Assembly (NCBI RefSeq): GCF_000374165.1
Contig: NZ_KB893750.1
Location: 56,662-120,661 of the forward strand
Source: Parafrankia elaeagni
GTDB lineage: Bacteria; Actinomycetota; Actinomycetes; Frankiales; Frankiaceae
Direction: 5' to 3'
DNA: 64,000 nucleotides
Below the pieces are notes generated by a model. It had not been told where the DNA came from, made no database searches, and saw only the letters and a list, made by a program, of their open reading frames with translations. Below, one piece after another: positions 16,893 through 25,453 of the stretch. The number at the start of each line of letters is the position of its first letter. The stretch's first letter is position 1. The translations under genes and the position numbers were made by a program.

Positions 16893-17639
16893 ATGACCGG
16901 TGTGGAGACAACGACCAGCTCTTCTCTGGCCAGTCTGGTGCACGCCGCGCACCGCGACATCGGCGGTCTGTTCGATCTCGCCGGCGGTGACTTCGCCGGC
17001 ATCGCTGGCCTCGACGGCGTCGGTCGCCGAGGGGAGGCCCGGGCGGCGGACCCGCGGCTGACCCTGCACGCTAGTGACGCCGCGGTCGCCGCCTTCAGCG
17101 CGCACCTCAGCGTCATGGAGGACGTGGTCTATCCGGCCGCGGCCGTGGTCGTCCCGGACGGGCGCGCCCGCACCGCGGCACTGCGCGGCACGGCCCGCGA
17201 GGCGGCGGCGGTGATGCGCGGCCTCCAGCAGTACGTGCAGGGCGATCGGTACCACCCGCGGCGCGGCCCGTCCGGGCTGCGGGACGAGCTTGCCGAGCTG
17301 GCCCGGGCACACTCCCTGGTGGAGGATCGACTGCTGCGCGACCTGGAGGCACGGCTGGATGCGGCGCGGCTGCGCCGGCTCCGCGAGAACGTCGAGCGGG
17401 GGATGCGGCGGGCGCCGACCCGGCCGCACCCGCACCTCGGCCACGGCGCCAGCCGGCGTAGCCGGCTCGCCGCTCGGCTGGCCGGGCGATGGGACCATGT
17501 GCTGGACATCGTGGACGCCCGTGTGGTGGCGGGCCGCCCGGTCCGCGCGCCGGCACCGGCCGGTCTGTGGGGCTGGTACCTGCTGGGCCGGCCGACCAGC
17601 GACGAGATTGCGCCCGGTCAGGACCATCCGGTGGAGTGA
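16893..17639 (+). CDS. Hemerythrin-like (HHE) domain protein
   Basis: A 248-residue protein with the spaced His/Glu pattern of hemerythrin HHE domains, which bind a non-haem di-iron centre: H20 (HRDIGGLF), H71 with E76 (HLSVMED) and H140 with E144 (HSLVED), each on a predicted helix. Related actinobacterial proteins are linked to oxygen, nitric oxide or peroxide sensing, but the substrate here is unknown. Residues 160-248 form a basic extension rich in Arg/His/Pro. The ATG at 16893 has GGGAGG 5-6 nt upstream. Tandem 19-bp repeats precede it. Confidence 0.82.
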   Translation: MTGVETTTSSSLASLVHAAHRDIGGLFDLAGGDFAGIAGLDGVGRRGEARAADPRLTLHASDAAVAAFSAHLSVMEDVVYPAAAVVVPDGRARTAALRGTAREAAAVMRGLQQYVQGDRYHPRRGPSGLRDELAELARAHSLVEDRLLRDLEARLDAARLRRLRENVERGMRRAPTRPHPHLGHGASRRSRLAARLAGRWDHVLDIVDARVVAGRPVRAPAPAGLWGWYLLGRPTSDEIAPGQDHPVE

Positions 17640-17660
17640 TTACCATCATACTGTGACAAG

Positions 17661-17685
17661 GCGGACCTGAGATCCTGCGGTCCGC
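17661..17685 (+). terminator. Weak hairpin after the hemerythrin-like gene
   Basis: A 7-bp stem (GCGGACC/GGTCCGC) with an 11-nt loop, 21 nt past the stop. Short and without a T-run. Confidence 0.35.
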
Positions 17686-17870
17686 ATGGTCTCTGACGGG
17701 GCATTTCGATGCTCCGGCGCTCGCGGGCGGCCTCTTTCGTGCCATGCTGCGAAGTCTCTGGGCGGGCTGGCGCAGTCTGCCCGTGAGCAGCGGCGACGGC
17801 TCGCCTGTGACCCGTCGCCCTGTGCCCCGCCGCCCTGTGTCCCGTCGCTGTAACCCCCTGCCGAGGAGAT

Positions 17871-19106
17871 GTGACCGGAAGCGAGATTCCCGCCATGCGG
17901 CCGTCGATGGCCGCTACGGAAAGTGCGGGTGCGGTGGCAGGTGTGGATGGTGCGGAGGGTGTTCGGTGGCCCCTCCTGCTGGTCGAGGACGACGACGCCG
18001 ACGCCTATCTGGTGTCGGAGCTGCTCGACGAGGTGTCCGCCCCCGTTGATCTGACGCGCGTACGGACGGTCGCGGAGGCTGTTCTGCAGGCGCGGCACGC
18101 TACCTGCATCCTGCTGGACCTCGGCCTGCCCGACAGCGCGGGTCTGTCGGCGTTGCGCCGCCTGTTGTCCATCGACGGCGGCGCACCCGTCGTCGTCCTG
18201 ACCGGTCTGGTGGACGAGTACCGCGGCGCCGAAGCCGTCGCCGCCGGTGCCCAGGACTACCTGGTCAAAGGTCAGGTCGACGGTCGCGATCTGGTCCGTG
18301 CGGTGCGGTACGCGATCGAGCGCGAGCGGGCCGACACCGCGGCCCGGGCGCTGCGCGAGTCCGAGCTGCGGGCGGAGGAGAAGGCTCGGCTGGAGCGGGG
18401 CCTGCTTCCCCGCCCGCTGATGGACGACCCGACGATGGACCACCGGACCCGTTACCGGCCCGGGCACCGCCAGGCCCTGCTCGGCGGCGACTTCTACGAC
18501 ATGGTGTCCACCGCGGACGGGACGGTCCGCGTGCTCCTCGGTGACGTCTGCGGGCACGGGCCGGACGAGGCCGCGCTCGGGGTCAGTCTGCGCATCGCGT
18601 GGCGGACACTCGTCCTGGCCGGGGTGCCGGACCCCGCCCGGCTCGGCTTCCTGCAGCAGGTGCTGGTGAGCGAGCGGGAGCACGACGAGATCTTCGCCAC
18701 CGTCTGCGAGCTGGCGATCGCGCCGGATCGCCGTAGCCTGCGCATGGTTCTGGCCGGCCACCCGCCGCCCGCGCTGCTCTCGCCGAGCACCATGGCCCTG
18801 CGTGGTGATGTGGTCGGTCCCGCGCTGGGCATCCTCGACGATGTGGTGAGTGACGAGGTGACGGTGGAGCTCGGTGAGAACTGGGCCCTGCTGCTGGCGA
18901 CGGACGGCCTGCTCGAGGGTCGGGACGGTCCGGGCGGCGAGCCCCTGGGCTGGGAGGGGGTGCTGCCCGAGGTGGCTGATCTGTGGCCTGACTCCGGCCC
19001 GGACGGGCTTCTCGACGCGCTCATCGACCGGGTCGAGGAGCGCAACGGCGGCCCCCTCACCGACGACGTGGCCCTGCTGCTGGTGCTGCGCGGGCGGCAG
19101 AGGTGA
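17871..19106 (+). CDS. Response regulator fused to a PP2C-type (SpoIIE-like) phosphatase
   Basis: A 411-residue two-domain protein. The receiver (about 34-150) has the acidic pocket E39-D40-D41, phospho-acceptor D83 (LLDLGLP), T111 and K133. A helical linker leads to a PP2C/SpoIIE phosphatase (about 185-408) with metal-binding motifs GGDFYD (205-210) and GDVCGHG (D225). Such proteins, as in RsbU/RsbP-type partner switches, dephosphorylate an anti-sigma-factor antagonist when their input domain is activated; the target is not in this window. It overlaps the kinase gene by 4 nt, implying that kinase phosphorylates D83. The GTG start has GGAG unusually close (about 2 nt), so an ATG at 17895 is an alternative. 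Confidence 0.9.
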   Translation: MTGSEIPAMRPSMAATESAGAVAGVDGAEGVRWPLLLVEDDDADAYLVSELLDEVSAPVDLTRVRTVAEAVLQARHATCILLDLGLPDSAGLSALRRLLSIDGGAPVVVLTGLVDEYRGAEAVAAGAQDYLVKGQVDGRDLVRAVRYAIERERADTAARALRESELRAEEKARLERGLLPRPLMDDPTMDHRTRYRPGHRQALLGGDFYDMVSTADGTVRVLLGDVCGHGPDEAALGVSLRIAWRTLVLAGVPDPARLGFLQQVLVSEREHDEIFATVCELAIAPDRRSLRMVLAGHPPPALLSPSTMALRGDVVGPALGILDDVVSDEVTVELGENWALLLATDGLLEGRDGPGGEPLGWEGVLPEVADLWPDSGPDGLLDALIDRVEERNGGPLTDDVALLLVLRGRQR

Positions 19107-20779
19107 GCGACGCCGCCGAGCGCCGGGACGACCGCTCCGTGCTTGCGGTGATGCGCGGCTGGCGGCTGCGCCGGCGCCTCGCGGCGGTCTACTCCGTGCT
19201 GTCGGTGGTCCTGCTGCTGGCCTCGGGGGTGATCGCCTGGTCCATGGTGCGGCTGGACGACGCCATCCACACCCGCAGCGACGTTCTGGCGCCCATCCAG
19301 GTCAGCACGGTCCGGCTTGTCGCCAGCCTCGTCGACCAGGAGACGGGGATGCGCGGCTACCTCCTGCAGGGGGACGACTCGTTCCTCGAGCCGTACGAGG
19401 TGGGACGCACGTCGGAGACGGAGCTGCGTGCCAGCCTCGCCACCCGGGTCGCCGGGCGGCCGGACCTGCAGCGCCGGCTTGACGTCCTGCGGCAACGCAT
19501 CGACGAGTGGCACCGCGACTACGCCGACCCGGCCATCGCCGCGGTCCGTGCCGGCGGCACCGACGCGTCGACCCTGCGCGACCCCGCCCTGGGTAAGGAA
19601 CACTTCGACGCCGTGCGCCTCGCCGGCACCGACCTCGACGACGCCGTCCGTGCCGCCGCCCTGCGGGCCAGGGAGGACGTGACCGGCGCGGTGCGAACCC
19701 TGGTTGTCTCGCTCGTGGTGGCGGCGGTGGCGCTCATCGTGCTGCTGGTCCTGATCTTCCGGGCCCTGCGGGTGTGGGTGACCCGCCCGCTCGGCGCGGT
19801 CGGGAGCGACGTGCGCCGGGTGGCTGGCGGCGACCTGGAACACGTGATCGCCGCCACCGGACCGCCGGACATCGAGACACTGGTGTCGGACGTCGAGCTG
19901 ATGCGGCTGCAGCTGCTCGGTGAGCTCGGCGTGGCCCGCAGCGCGCGGGCGTCGATCGAGTCGCAGGCGGAGATCCTGCGCCGCTCCAACCGCGACCTGG
20001 AGCAGTTCGCCTACGTCGCGTCGCACGATCTGCAGGAACCGCTGCGCAAGGTCGCGAGCTTCTGCCAGCTGCTGGAGCGGCGCTACGGCGACAAGCTGGA
20101 CGAGCGCGGCAGCCAGTACATCCACTTCGCGGTCGACGGCGCGAAGCGCATGCAGAAGCTCATCAACGACCTGCTCGCGTTCTCCCGGGTCGGCCGCACC
20201 ACCGAGACGTTCGTGGACGTCGACCTCGCGGAGGTCGTCCAGCGGACCGAGACGACACTGTCGATCGTGCTGGAGACCACCGGTGGCGAGGTGGTCACCT
20301 CGGAGCTGCCGACCGTCCCCGGCGACCCGGTGCTGCTCACCCAGCTGTTCCAGAACCTGGTCGGGAACGCGGTGAAGTTCCACGGCGAGCAGCCTCCGCG
20401 GATCCGGATCGAGGCGGTGGAGCGCGACACCGAGTGGGAGCTGTCCTGTGCGGACAACGGCATCGGCATCGAGCCGGAGTACGCCGACAAGATCTTCGTC
20501 ATCTTCCAGCGCCTGCACGGTCGGGACGCCTACGAGGGAACCGGCATCGGCCTCGCACTGTGCCGCAAAATCGTCGAGTTCCACGGGGGCCGCATCTGGC
20601 TCGACGGTACGGTGAACTCCGGAACCACCTTCCGCTGGACGTTGCCCAAGCGGCGTGCCGTGGCACTGCCGTCCGACCTGGGCCTGCATCACGGCCCGCC
20701 GGCGATCCCGGCGCCGGCCCGGCCCGACGCGCGCAGCGGCTCGCCCACCGCACCGTCGAAATCAGGAGGTCCGACGTGA
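19103..20779 (+). CDS. CHASE3-type sensor histidine kinase
   Basis: A 558-residue membrane kinase. Two membrane segments (about 30-48 and 199-221) bracket an extracellular helical domain with the CHASE3 sequence [25 protein letters not shown] linker follows (222-275), then HisKA with H308 ([10 protein letters not shown]) and a HATPase domain with [18 protein letters not shown] and GTGIGLALC. The [10 protein letters not shown] box is the phytochrome-like kind typically paired with Rcp1-type regulators, exactly what follows. A Pro/Ala-rich tail ends the protein. It overlaps both neighbours by 4 nt, so the three genes are one operon. The CHASE3 ligand is unknown. Confidence 0.93.
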   Translation: MSDAAERRDDRSVLAVMRGWRLRRRLAAVYSVLSVVLLLASGVIAWSMVRLDDAIHTRSDVLAPIQVSTVRLVASLVDQETGMRGYLLQGDDSFLEPYEVGRTSETELRASLATRVAGRPDLQRRLDVLRQRIDEWHRDYADPAIAAVRAGGTDASTLRDPALGKEHFDAVRLAGTDLDDAVRAAALRAREDVTGAVRTLVVSLVVAAVALIVLLVLIFRALRVWVTRPLGAVGSDVRRVAGGDLEHVIAATGPPDIETLVSDVELMRLQLLGELGVARSARASIESQAEILRRSNRDLEQFAYVASHDLQEPLRKVASFCQLLERRYGDKLDERGSQYIHFAVDGAKRMQKLINDLLAFSRVGRTTETFVDVDLAEVVQRTETTLSIVLETTGGEVVTSELPTVPGDPVLLTQLFQNLVGNAVKFHGEQPPRIRIEAVERDTEWELSCADNGIGIEPEYADKIFVIFQRLHGRDAYEGTGIGLALCRKIVEFHGGRIWLDGTVNSGTTFRWTLPKRRAVALPSDLGLHHGPPAIPAPARPDARSGSPTAPSKSGGPT

Positions 20780-21216
20780 CCCACCCCGTAGTCCCGGTCG
20801 AGGTCCTGCTGGTCGAGGACGATCCCGGTGACGTCCTGATGACGCGTGAGGCGTTCGAGGACCACAAGCTCAAGAACAACCTGAACGTGGTCAGCGACGG
20901 CGTGGAGGCGCTCGCCTACCTGCGGGGGGAGGATCCCTACGTCGGCGCGGCCCGGCCCGATCTCATTCTGCTCGACCTCAACCTCCCGCGCCGTGACGGC
21001 CGGGAGGTGCTCGCGGAGGTCAAGGCGGACGAGCAGCTGCGGCGGATCCCGATCGTCGTCCTCACCACCTCCGAGGCGGAGGAGGACGTGCTGCGCAGCT
21101 ACGACCTGCACGCCAACGCCTACATCACCAAGCCTGTGGACTTCGAGCGGTTCGTGTCGGTCGTCCGCCAGATCGACGACTTCTTCATCACGGTCGCCCG
21201 GCTCCCCGCCCAGTAG
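20776..21216 (+). CDS. Rcp1-like single-domain response regulator
   Basis: A 146-residue receiver-only protein with E14-D15-D16, phospho-acceptor D67 ([11 protein letters not shown]), T97/T98 and K119. The LNLPRRDG and extended beta4-alpha4 regions mark the Rcp1 subgroup that partners SHDLQEPLR-type kinases. With no output domain it probably acts as a phosphate relay, sink or protein-binding switch. The GTG start has AGGAGGT 5 nt upstream, and it overlaps the kinase stop by 4 nt. The kinase therefore has two candidate receivers, this one and the receiver-phosphatase at the start of the operon. Confidence 0.92.
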   Translation: MTHPVVPVEVLLVEDDPGDVLMTREAFEDHKLKNNLNVVSDGVEALAYLRGEDPYVGAARPDLILLDLNLPRRDGREVLAEVKADEQLRRIPIVVLTTSEAEEDVLRSYDLHANAYITKPVDFERFVSVVRQIDDFFITVARLPAQ

Positions 21217-21367
21217 CCCGCCGGCCGCCCACGCGGCCACGGGCCGGCTCCCCGCGTGCGGGCTGGGACGTCCCGTGGCAGGCCCGAAACGTTGCGGTGT
21301 CGGGGTGACCCGGTCAGGCGGCGCACCGCGCCCGGCGGAGATCCGAAAAGCCGCCACTCCCGGAGAC

Positions 21368-22045
21368 ATGGCCTACAGTCACTCCATGGCTGCTGGGCGC
21401 GCAAGGGTGAGGCGGGGGATACTCGCGGATCTTCTCCGCGAACTCGGGCCGGCGAGCCCCACCCTGTGCGCGGGGTGGACGGCGCACGACCTGGCTGCCC
21501 ACCTCGTCACCCGCGAGCGGGTGCCGTGGGCCGGGCCCGGTCTGGTCGTGGGGGCCCTGCACGGGATCACCGAACGCGCCGAACGTGCCACGATGCGCGC
21601 CCACACCTACCCCGAGCTGGTGGAGATGTTCCGGGCGGGGCCGCCGCGGTGGCATCCGACCCGGTTCGCCGCCGTCGACGACGCCGCCAACCTGATCGAG
21701 TTCTACGTCCACACCGAGGACCTGCGCAGAGCCATGCCCGGTCATGACGTAGCCGGCTGGAACGCGGCGGAGAGCGACGCCGCCCCCGACCGGAACGCCA
21801 TGTGGGCCTCGCTGCGCCTGATCGGTCTCGCGGGCTTCCGTCAGAGCACGATCGGGGTGGTCGCGGAGCGCACCGATGCCCCGGGCCGGCTCACTCTGCG
21901 TCGCCGTGAGCCGGTGGTGGAGATCGTGGGGCCGCCCGAGGAGCTCCTCCTCTATGCCTTCGGGCGGCGGGCCGCCGCCCGGGTCGAGCTACGCGGCGAT
22001 CCCGAGGCCGTCGAGAGGCTGGCCGGGGCTCCGTCCGGAGTGTGA
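21368..22045 (+). CDS. TIGR03085-type DinB/mycothiol maleylpyruvate isomerase-fold protein
   Basis: A 225-residue protein matching the actinobacterial TIGR03085 family: SPTLCAGWTAHDLAAHLVTR near 32-52 carries the N-terminal metal-site His typical of the DinB/MDMPI fold, and EFYVHTEDLRR near 119-129 provides further His/Glu. Family members are putative metal-dependent enzymes, possibly mycothiol-linked, without a defined reaction. ATG codons at 21368 and 21386 are both possible starts; the earlier has GGAG close upstream. It is separated by 150 nt from the signalling operon and ends at a strong bidirectional terminator. Confidence 0.82.
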   Translation: MAYSHSMAAGRARVRRGILADLLRELGPASPTLCAGWTAHDLAAHLVTRERVPWAGPGLVVGALHGITERAERATMRAHTYPELVEMFRAGPPRWHPTRFAAVDDAANLIEFYVHTEDLRRAMPGHDVAGWNAAESDAAPDRNAMWASLRLIGLAGFRQSTIGVVAERTDAPGRLTLRRREPVVEIVGPPEELLLYAFGRRAAARVELRGDPEAVERLAGAPSGV

Positions 22046-22130
22046 GCACGGGGATCCGGTCCCGAGGCCTGGGCACGGCCCCCGCGCCCGGGACGCCCGA
22101 CCGGCCCCACCGCCTGGAGCCCTGACACGG

Positions 22131-22173
22131 CGAACGGGCCCCGGCACCGTGTTCCGGTGCCGGGACCCGTTCG
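22131..22173. terminator. Strong bidirectional terminator
   Basis: Outer 8-bp stem (CGAACGGG/CCCGTTCG), one C/A mismatch, inner 9-bp stem (CCCGGCACC/GGTGCCGGG) and a 7-nt loop, placed between the convergent genes ending at 22045 and 22237. Confidence 0.8.
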
Positions 22174-22236
22174 ACTGCCTGACCTGCCGTGCTGCTCTGG
22201 ACCTGCCGTGCTGCTCTGGACCTGCCGTACTCCGTA

Positions 22237-23538
22237 CTACCAGAGGGAGGCGTAGACCCCCGCGGAGTTCGGGTTCTCGTTCGGGCTGACCAGGGACGAG
22301 TGGACGTTCCCGGCCCGGGAATCGTTGAAGTACGTCTCATAGGCCAGGACGTCGGCGTTCGCCCGGAGGGTCTCGTACATCTTCTGGATGTAGACCGGGT
22401 TGTCCCCGCCGGCCTGCCCGGCCCGGCCCGCCTCGGTGTCCGACCGCCCGACCAGACCCCACTCGGGCACGGAGAACTGCTTGCCGTGATCACGCGCGAA
22501 CCTGATCGCCGAGCACAGGCCGATCGGCTTGTTGCACTGCTTGTCGAACTCGGCCGGGCTGGTGCTGGCGGGCCACTGGTCATAGGTGTCGATGCCGATG
22601 ATGTCCACGTACTCGTCGCCCGGGTAGGCCTCCCACGGGCTGCTGCTGTGCGCGTTCATCGCCCAGTCGAACCGGGCCTGCGGGTCCGTGGACCGAACCG
22701 CGGACACCACCTGGCGGAAGCAGCTCGCGTACGCGCTGGGATTGCCGCGCACCGACCACTCGAACCAGTTCCCGTTGAACTCCCAGGCCAGACGGACGAT
22801 CGTCGCCGGTCGGCCCTTGCTGACCAGCCAGCGACCGAACTCGGCCCAGTGGCTGTTGTAGGCACCGGACGCGCACGCCGCCAGGCTTCCCTGGCCGGTC
22901 GGATAGAACGGCTGGGAGATGACCCAGGTGCCCGGGAAGGTGGAGAACTTCTCCGGGCTGCCGCCCACCCACGGGTGGGTGATGGTCTCCCAGCTGCCGC
23001 GGTCGGAGAAGGTCAGGACGACGTTCACCGGCGAGCCGCGCAGCGCTTCCCAGCTGCGCACCGTCGCCATCGAGTTCGCGTAGACGCCGCTCATGCCGCC
23101 CGGGACGCGCCCGCCGCCGCCGCCGGCGGGCCGGTCGCTGCCGGCCGCGCCGAGCGCCGTGCGCGGCGCGGGTGGTGGTGGTGGCGCGGCGGTGGCGGTT
23201 GGCGGCGGCGCCTGTGCCGTGGCCGTCGCCGGAACGGGGGAGGGGCTCAGGCTCACAACCGGTGAGGGCGATGCGTCCGGACCGCCGGTCGACGTGGTTC
23301 CCGGCGGGGTCCTGCGCAGGTCACTGGGATCGATGGCCGAGGCCTCGACCACGGCCGACGAGTCGCCGTCACTGCCTTCCGGCGCCAGCGTCCAACCGAC
23401 GGCGACTGCGACAAAAGCCATAACACTGAGTGACGCGATCCAGGCGGGGCTATGGGCGGAACGGCGCCGCCTGCGCGCGTCGTTGCGCGAATTCGGAGAG
23501 CTGGGCTGGCCCTCCGCACGATGTCTCACCGCGGACAT
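22237..23538 (-). CDS. Membrane-anchored GH26-like glycoside hydrolase (beta-mannanase-like)
   Basis: About 433 residues. An Arg-rich cytoplasmic N-terminus precedes one membrane segment (PAWIASLSVMAFVAVAVGW), a long Pro/Thr/Ala linker, then a catalytic domain with GH26-type landmarks: RLAWEFNGNWFEW, whose Glu sits where GH26 has its acid/base, and FSVPEWGL, whose Glu matches the nucleophile position. IIGIDTYDQWP lies between them as expected. GH26 enzymes cleave beta-mannans and related glycans, so it probably remodels an extracellular or wall polysaccharide. The start is uncertain: a GTG at 23529 has GGAGGG 9 nt upstream, while the ATG at 23538 is nearly adjacent to it. It appears monocistronic. 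Confidence 0.8.
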   Translation of the reverse strand: MSAVRHRAEGQPSSPNSRNDARRRRRSAHSPAWIASLSVMAFVAVAVGWTLAPEGSDGDSSAVVEASAIDPSDLRRTPPGTTSTGGPDASPSPVVSLSPSPVPATATAQAPPPTATAAPPPPPAPRTALGAAGSDRPAGGGGGRVPGGMSGVYANSMATVRSWEALRGSPVNVVLTFSDRGSWETITHPWVGGSPEKFSTFPGTWVISQPFYPTGQGSLAACASGAYNSHWAEFGRWLVSKGRPATIVRLAWEFNGNWFEWSVRGNPSAYASCFRQVVSAVRSTDPQARFDWAMNAHSSSPWEAYPGDEYVDIIGIDTYDQWPASTSPAEFDKQCNKPIGLCSAIRFARDHGKQFSVPEWGLVGRSDTEAGRAGQAGGDNPVYIQKMYETLRANADVLAYETYFNDSRAGNVHSSLVSPNENPNSAGVYASLW

Positions 23539-23772
23539 CCCTCCGTGCCCGGCATCTGACGTGCCGGACGGTGTCGTTGTGGACCCCCCGGTCCCACCCG
23601 CTGACTCCTGAGCGGACGACCCTCCACAGCCTTGGCTGGAGAAACTCGTTCTGGCCACCCTGACGTGACTAGACAGATGTGACGGGAGCCTACACGGAGG
23701 TGGATGGCCAGGTCGGTGGGGGGAGGGATCCCTTACGGACTGTGGTGCTGCGTGTCCGATGGTTGTTTCGGG

Positions 23773-23804
23773 CCGCACCTTGTCGTCTGGACGACAAGGT
23801 GCGG
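23773..23804. terminator. Perfect 14-bp hairpin, probable terminator
   Basis: CCGCACCTTGTCGT and its exact complement around a CTGG loop, 70 nt beyond the stop of the leftward cytochrome b gene. No T-run follows on either strand. It could alternatively be an operator for the GH26-like gene, which starts about 235 nt further left. Confidence 0.6.
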
Positions 23805-23874
23805 TGATATTCGCGTCATACCGCCCCTCTTGACGAGGAGCAGTCACCTGCCGTCACGCATTACGCGTGCATGG

Positions 23875-24618
23875 TTACTCGGAGTCATTCACTCTTCGGG
23901 GTCGTGCGCCCTCACCCGGGGTGTCCTGGTCACTCCCCGCGTAGGGGGTGGGCGGGGCGGCGGGCTGCGACTGGTCGGTGGAGTCCGGGCCCGGGTGCCA
24001 GGCGGGGTGTTCACGCCGGGCCCAGGGCAGCGGAACCAGGCCGGTGCGCATGCCAAGCCGGGCGACCGGGTCGCGTGAGGCCATCCACAGATGGCCGCAG
24101 ACTCCGAGGAACAGGCCAAGGGCCAGCAGGTCGTGGACGAACGTGGCGCCGGTGCGGTAGCTGACCGGAAACGGACCGCCGAACTCCATGAGTGCCCCGG
24201 TCCCGAGCATGACCAGGACGGAGCCCGCGACGAACGCCGCATACAGCTTCTGGCCGGCGTTGAACTTCCCGACCGCAGTGGTGTCCCGACGGCGCGGCCG
24301 GGTCCGCAGCCAGGCCCAGTCGGTGGTGGTGAACCGGTCGAGCTCGGCGAGGTCACGCCGGTAGGCCGCGGACACCGCCGCGGCCAGCATCGGAACCGGA
24401 AGGGCGAGCCCCGTGTACAGGTGCACCGTTGCCACCAGCGGCCGCCGGCCCACCAGGGTCGCCAGTGGTCCGAGGTAGAGCACGGCGGCCGTGGCCAGGC
24501 AGACGGCCGTCAACGCGGCCGTGCACCAGTGCGCCCACCGCGACGCCAGCCCGAACCGCTCGACGACCCGCGGCGCCGGCTGGAACGGGCCGGCGGCCGG
24601 AGGATCAGACAGGCTCAT
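23875..24618 (-). CDS. Membrane cytochrome b561-like subunit of a molybdopterin oxidoreductase
   Basis: A 247-residue multi-pass protein resembling the b-type cytochrome partners of sulfite-oxidase-family enzymes (formate dehydrogenase gamma/cytochrome b561 fold). Candidate haem histidines include H30 (SRWAHW) and H66 (TVHLYTG) in early helices, and histidines in FVHDLLALG and GVCGHLWMA later. It would pass electrons between the quinone pool and the upstream molybdenum subunit. The ATG at 24618 overlaps that gene's end by 14 nt, showing one operon. The C-terminal 45 residues are hydrophilic and Pro-rich. Confidence 0.82.
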   Translation of the reverse strand: MSLSDPPAAGPFQPAPRVVERFGLASRWAHWCTAALTAVCLATAAVLYLGPLATLVGRRPLVATVHLYTGLALPVPMLAAAVSAAYRRDLAELDRFTTTDWAWLRTRPRRRDTTAVGKFNAGQKLYAAFVAGSVLVMLGTGALMEFGGPFPVSYRTGATFVHDLLALGLFLGVCGHLWMASRDPVARLGMRTGLVPLPWARREHPAWHPGPDSTDQSQPAAPPTPYAGSDQDTPGEGARPRRVNDSE

Positions 24619-25342
24619 CGTCCCGGCCGTTCGACCGGCCGATCCAGCCGTCGACGTCGTAGCCCTCCCGCTCCCAGAAACCGGGGGCGACGGTGGCAAC
24701 CGCCTCGATCTCGGCGAGCCACTTGAGCGACTTGTAGCCGTACATCGGTGCCACGTAGAGCCGGACCGGCCCGCCGTGATCGTGGGTGATCGGGCCGTCG
24801 AGCATGGTGAGCGCGACGAGGACATCCGGCCGGCGGGCCTGCTCGATGGTCAGGCTCTCGTCGTAGACGCCGTCGAAGGAACGGAAGGTCAGCGCCGCCG
24901 CACCCGCGCGGAGGCCGGCCGCCTCCAGCACCGCCGCGAGGCGCACGCCCGTCCAGCGGACGTCGGCCACCCGCCACCCGGTCACGCACTGGAAGTCGCG
25001 GACGAGTTCGGTCTGCGGCATCCGGGCGAGATCGCCCATGGTCAGGTCGAGGGGGCGGTCGACCAGCCCGTGAACGCGGAGCACGTAGTCCGCGGGTGTC
25101 CGCGTCGGGACGTGGCCGACCACCGAGTAGTAGCGGAACCCGCCGGAGGGGAGCAGGCCGGTCAGCCCGGTCGGGTCGTTCTCCCGCAGCGGTGCGACGA
25201 ACCGTTCGGTGCTGCGCTGCAGGTCCGCACCGACGACGACGCCGAGTGCCCCGAGCCCGAGCATGGCAAAGACCACCCGTCGCCCCACCGGAGCCCCCTT
25301 GGTCACCGCCCCCACGGTAGACGTCGGAAACGGCGAAACCAT
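24605..25342 (-). CDS. MsrP/YedY-like molybdopterin-dependent oxidoreductase
   Basis: A 245-residue protein of the sulfite oxidase/YedY fold. C119 in DFQCVTGW is the molybdenum-ligating cysteine. An N-terminal segment with a twin arginine (GRRVVFAMLGLGALGVVVG, about 20-38) suggests Tat export or anchoring with folded cofactor. YedY/MsrP repairs oxidised methionines in envelope proteins; whether this homologue does so is uncertain. The paired cytochrome b makes a membrane complex likely. The first ATG may not be the true start; a GTG at residue 13 with a GGGGG stretch upstream is an alternative. Three 13-bp direct repeats lie 27 nt before the gene. Confidence 0.82.
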   Translation of the reverse strand: MVSPFPTSTVGAVTKGAPVGRRVVFAMLGLGALGVVVGADLQRSTERFVAPLRENDPTGLTGLLPSGGFRYYSVVGHVPTRTPADYVLRVHGLVDRPLDLTMGDLARMPQTELVRDFQCVTGWRVADVRWTGVRLAAVLEAAGLRAGAAALTFRSFDGVYDESLTIEQARRPDVLVALTMLDGPITHDHGGPVRLYVAPMYGYKSLKWLAEIEAVATVAPGFWEREGYDVDGWIGRSNGRDDEPV

Positions 25343-25368
25343 CCGTCGGGGCGCGTATCCGTTACTAC

Positions 25369-25407
25369 TCGCTCTGACGTGTCGCTCTGACGTATCGCTC
25401 TGACGTG
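25369..25407. promoter_or_regulatory. Three 13-bp tandem repeats upstream of the molybdopterin operon
   Basis: TCGCTCTGACGTG, TCGCTCTGACGTA and TCGCTCTGACGTG lie end to end 27-65 nt before the minus-strand start at 25342, in the position of a promoter or operator. A partial fourth copy follows. The repeats are visible; a regulatory role is inferred. Confidence 0.55.
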
Positions 25408-25453
25408 TCGCCCGGAGGTGGTCCCGTTGGTGTGCGGTCGGTGCGACGGGCGG

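Noticed and set aside
18494-20692. A 732-codon minus-strand frame
   Set aside because: Antisense to the kinase/phosphatase operon with no recognisable domain; the plus-strand genes have complete motifs and ribosome sites.
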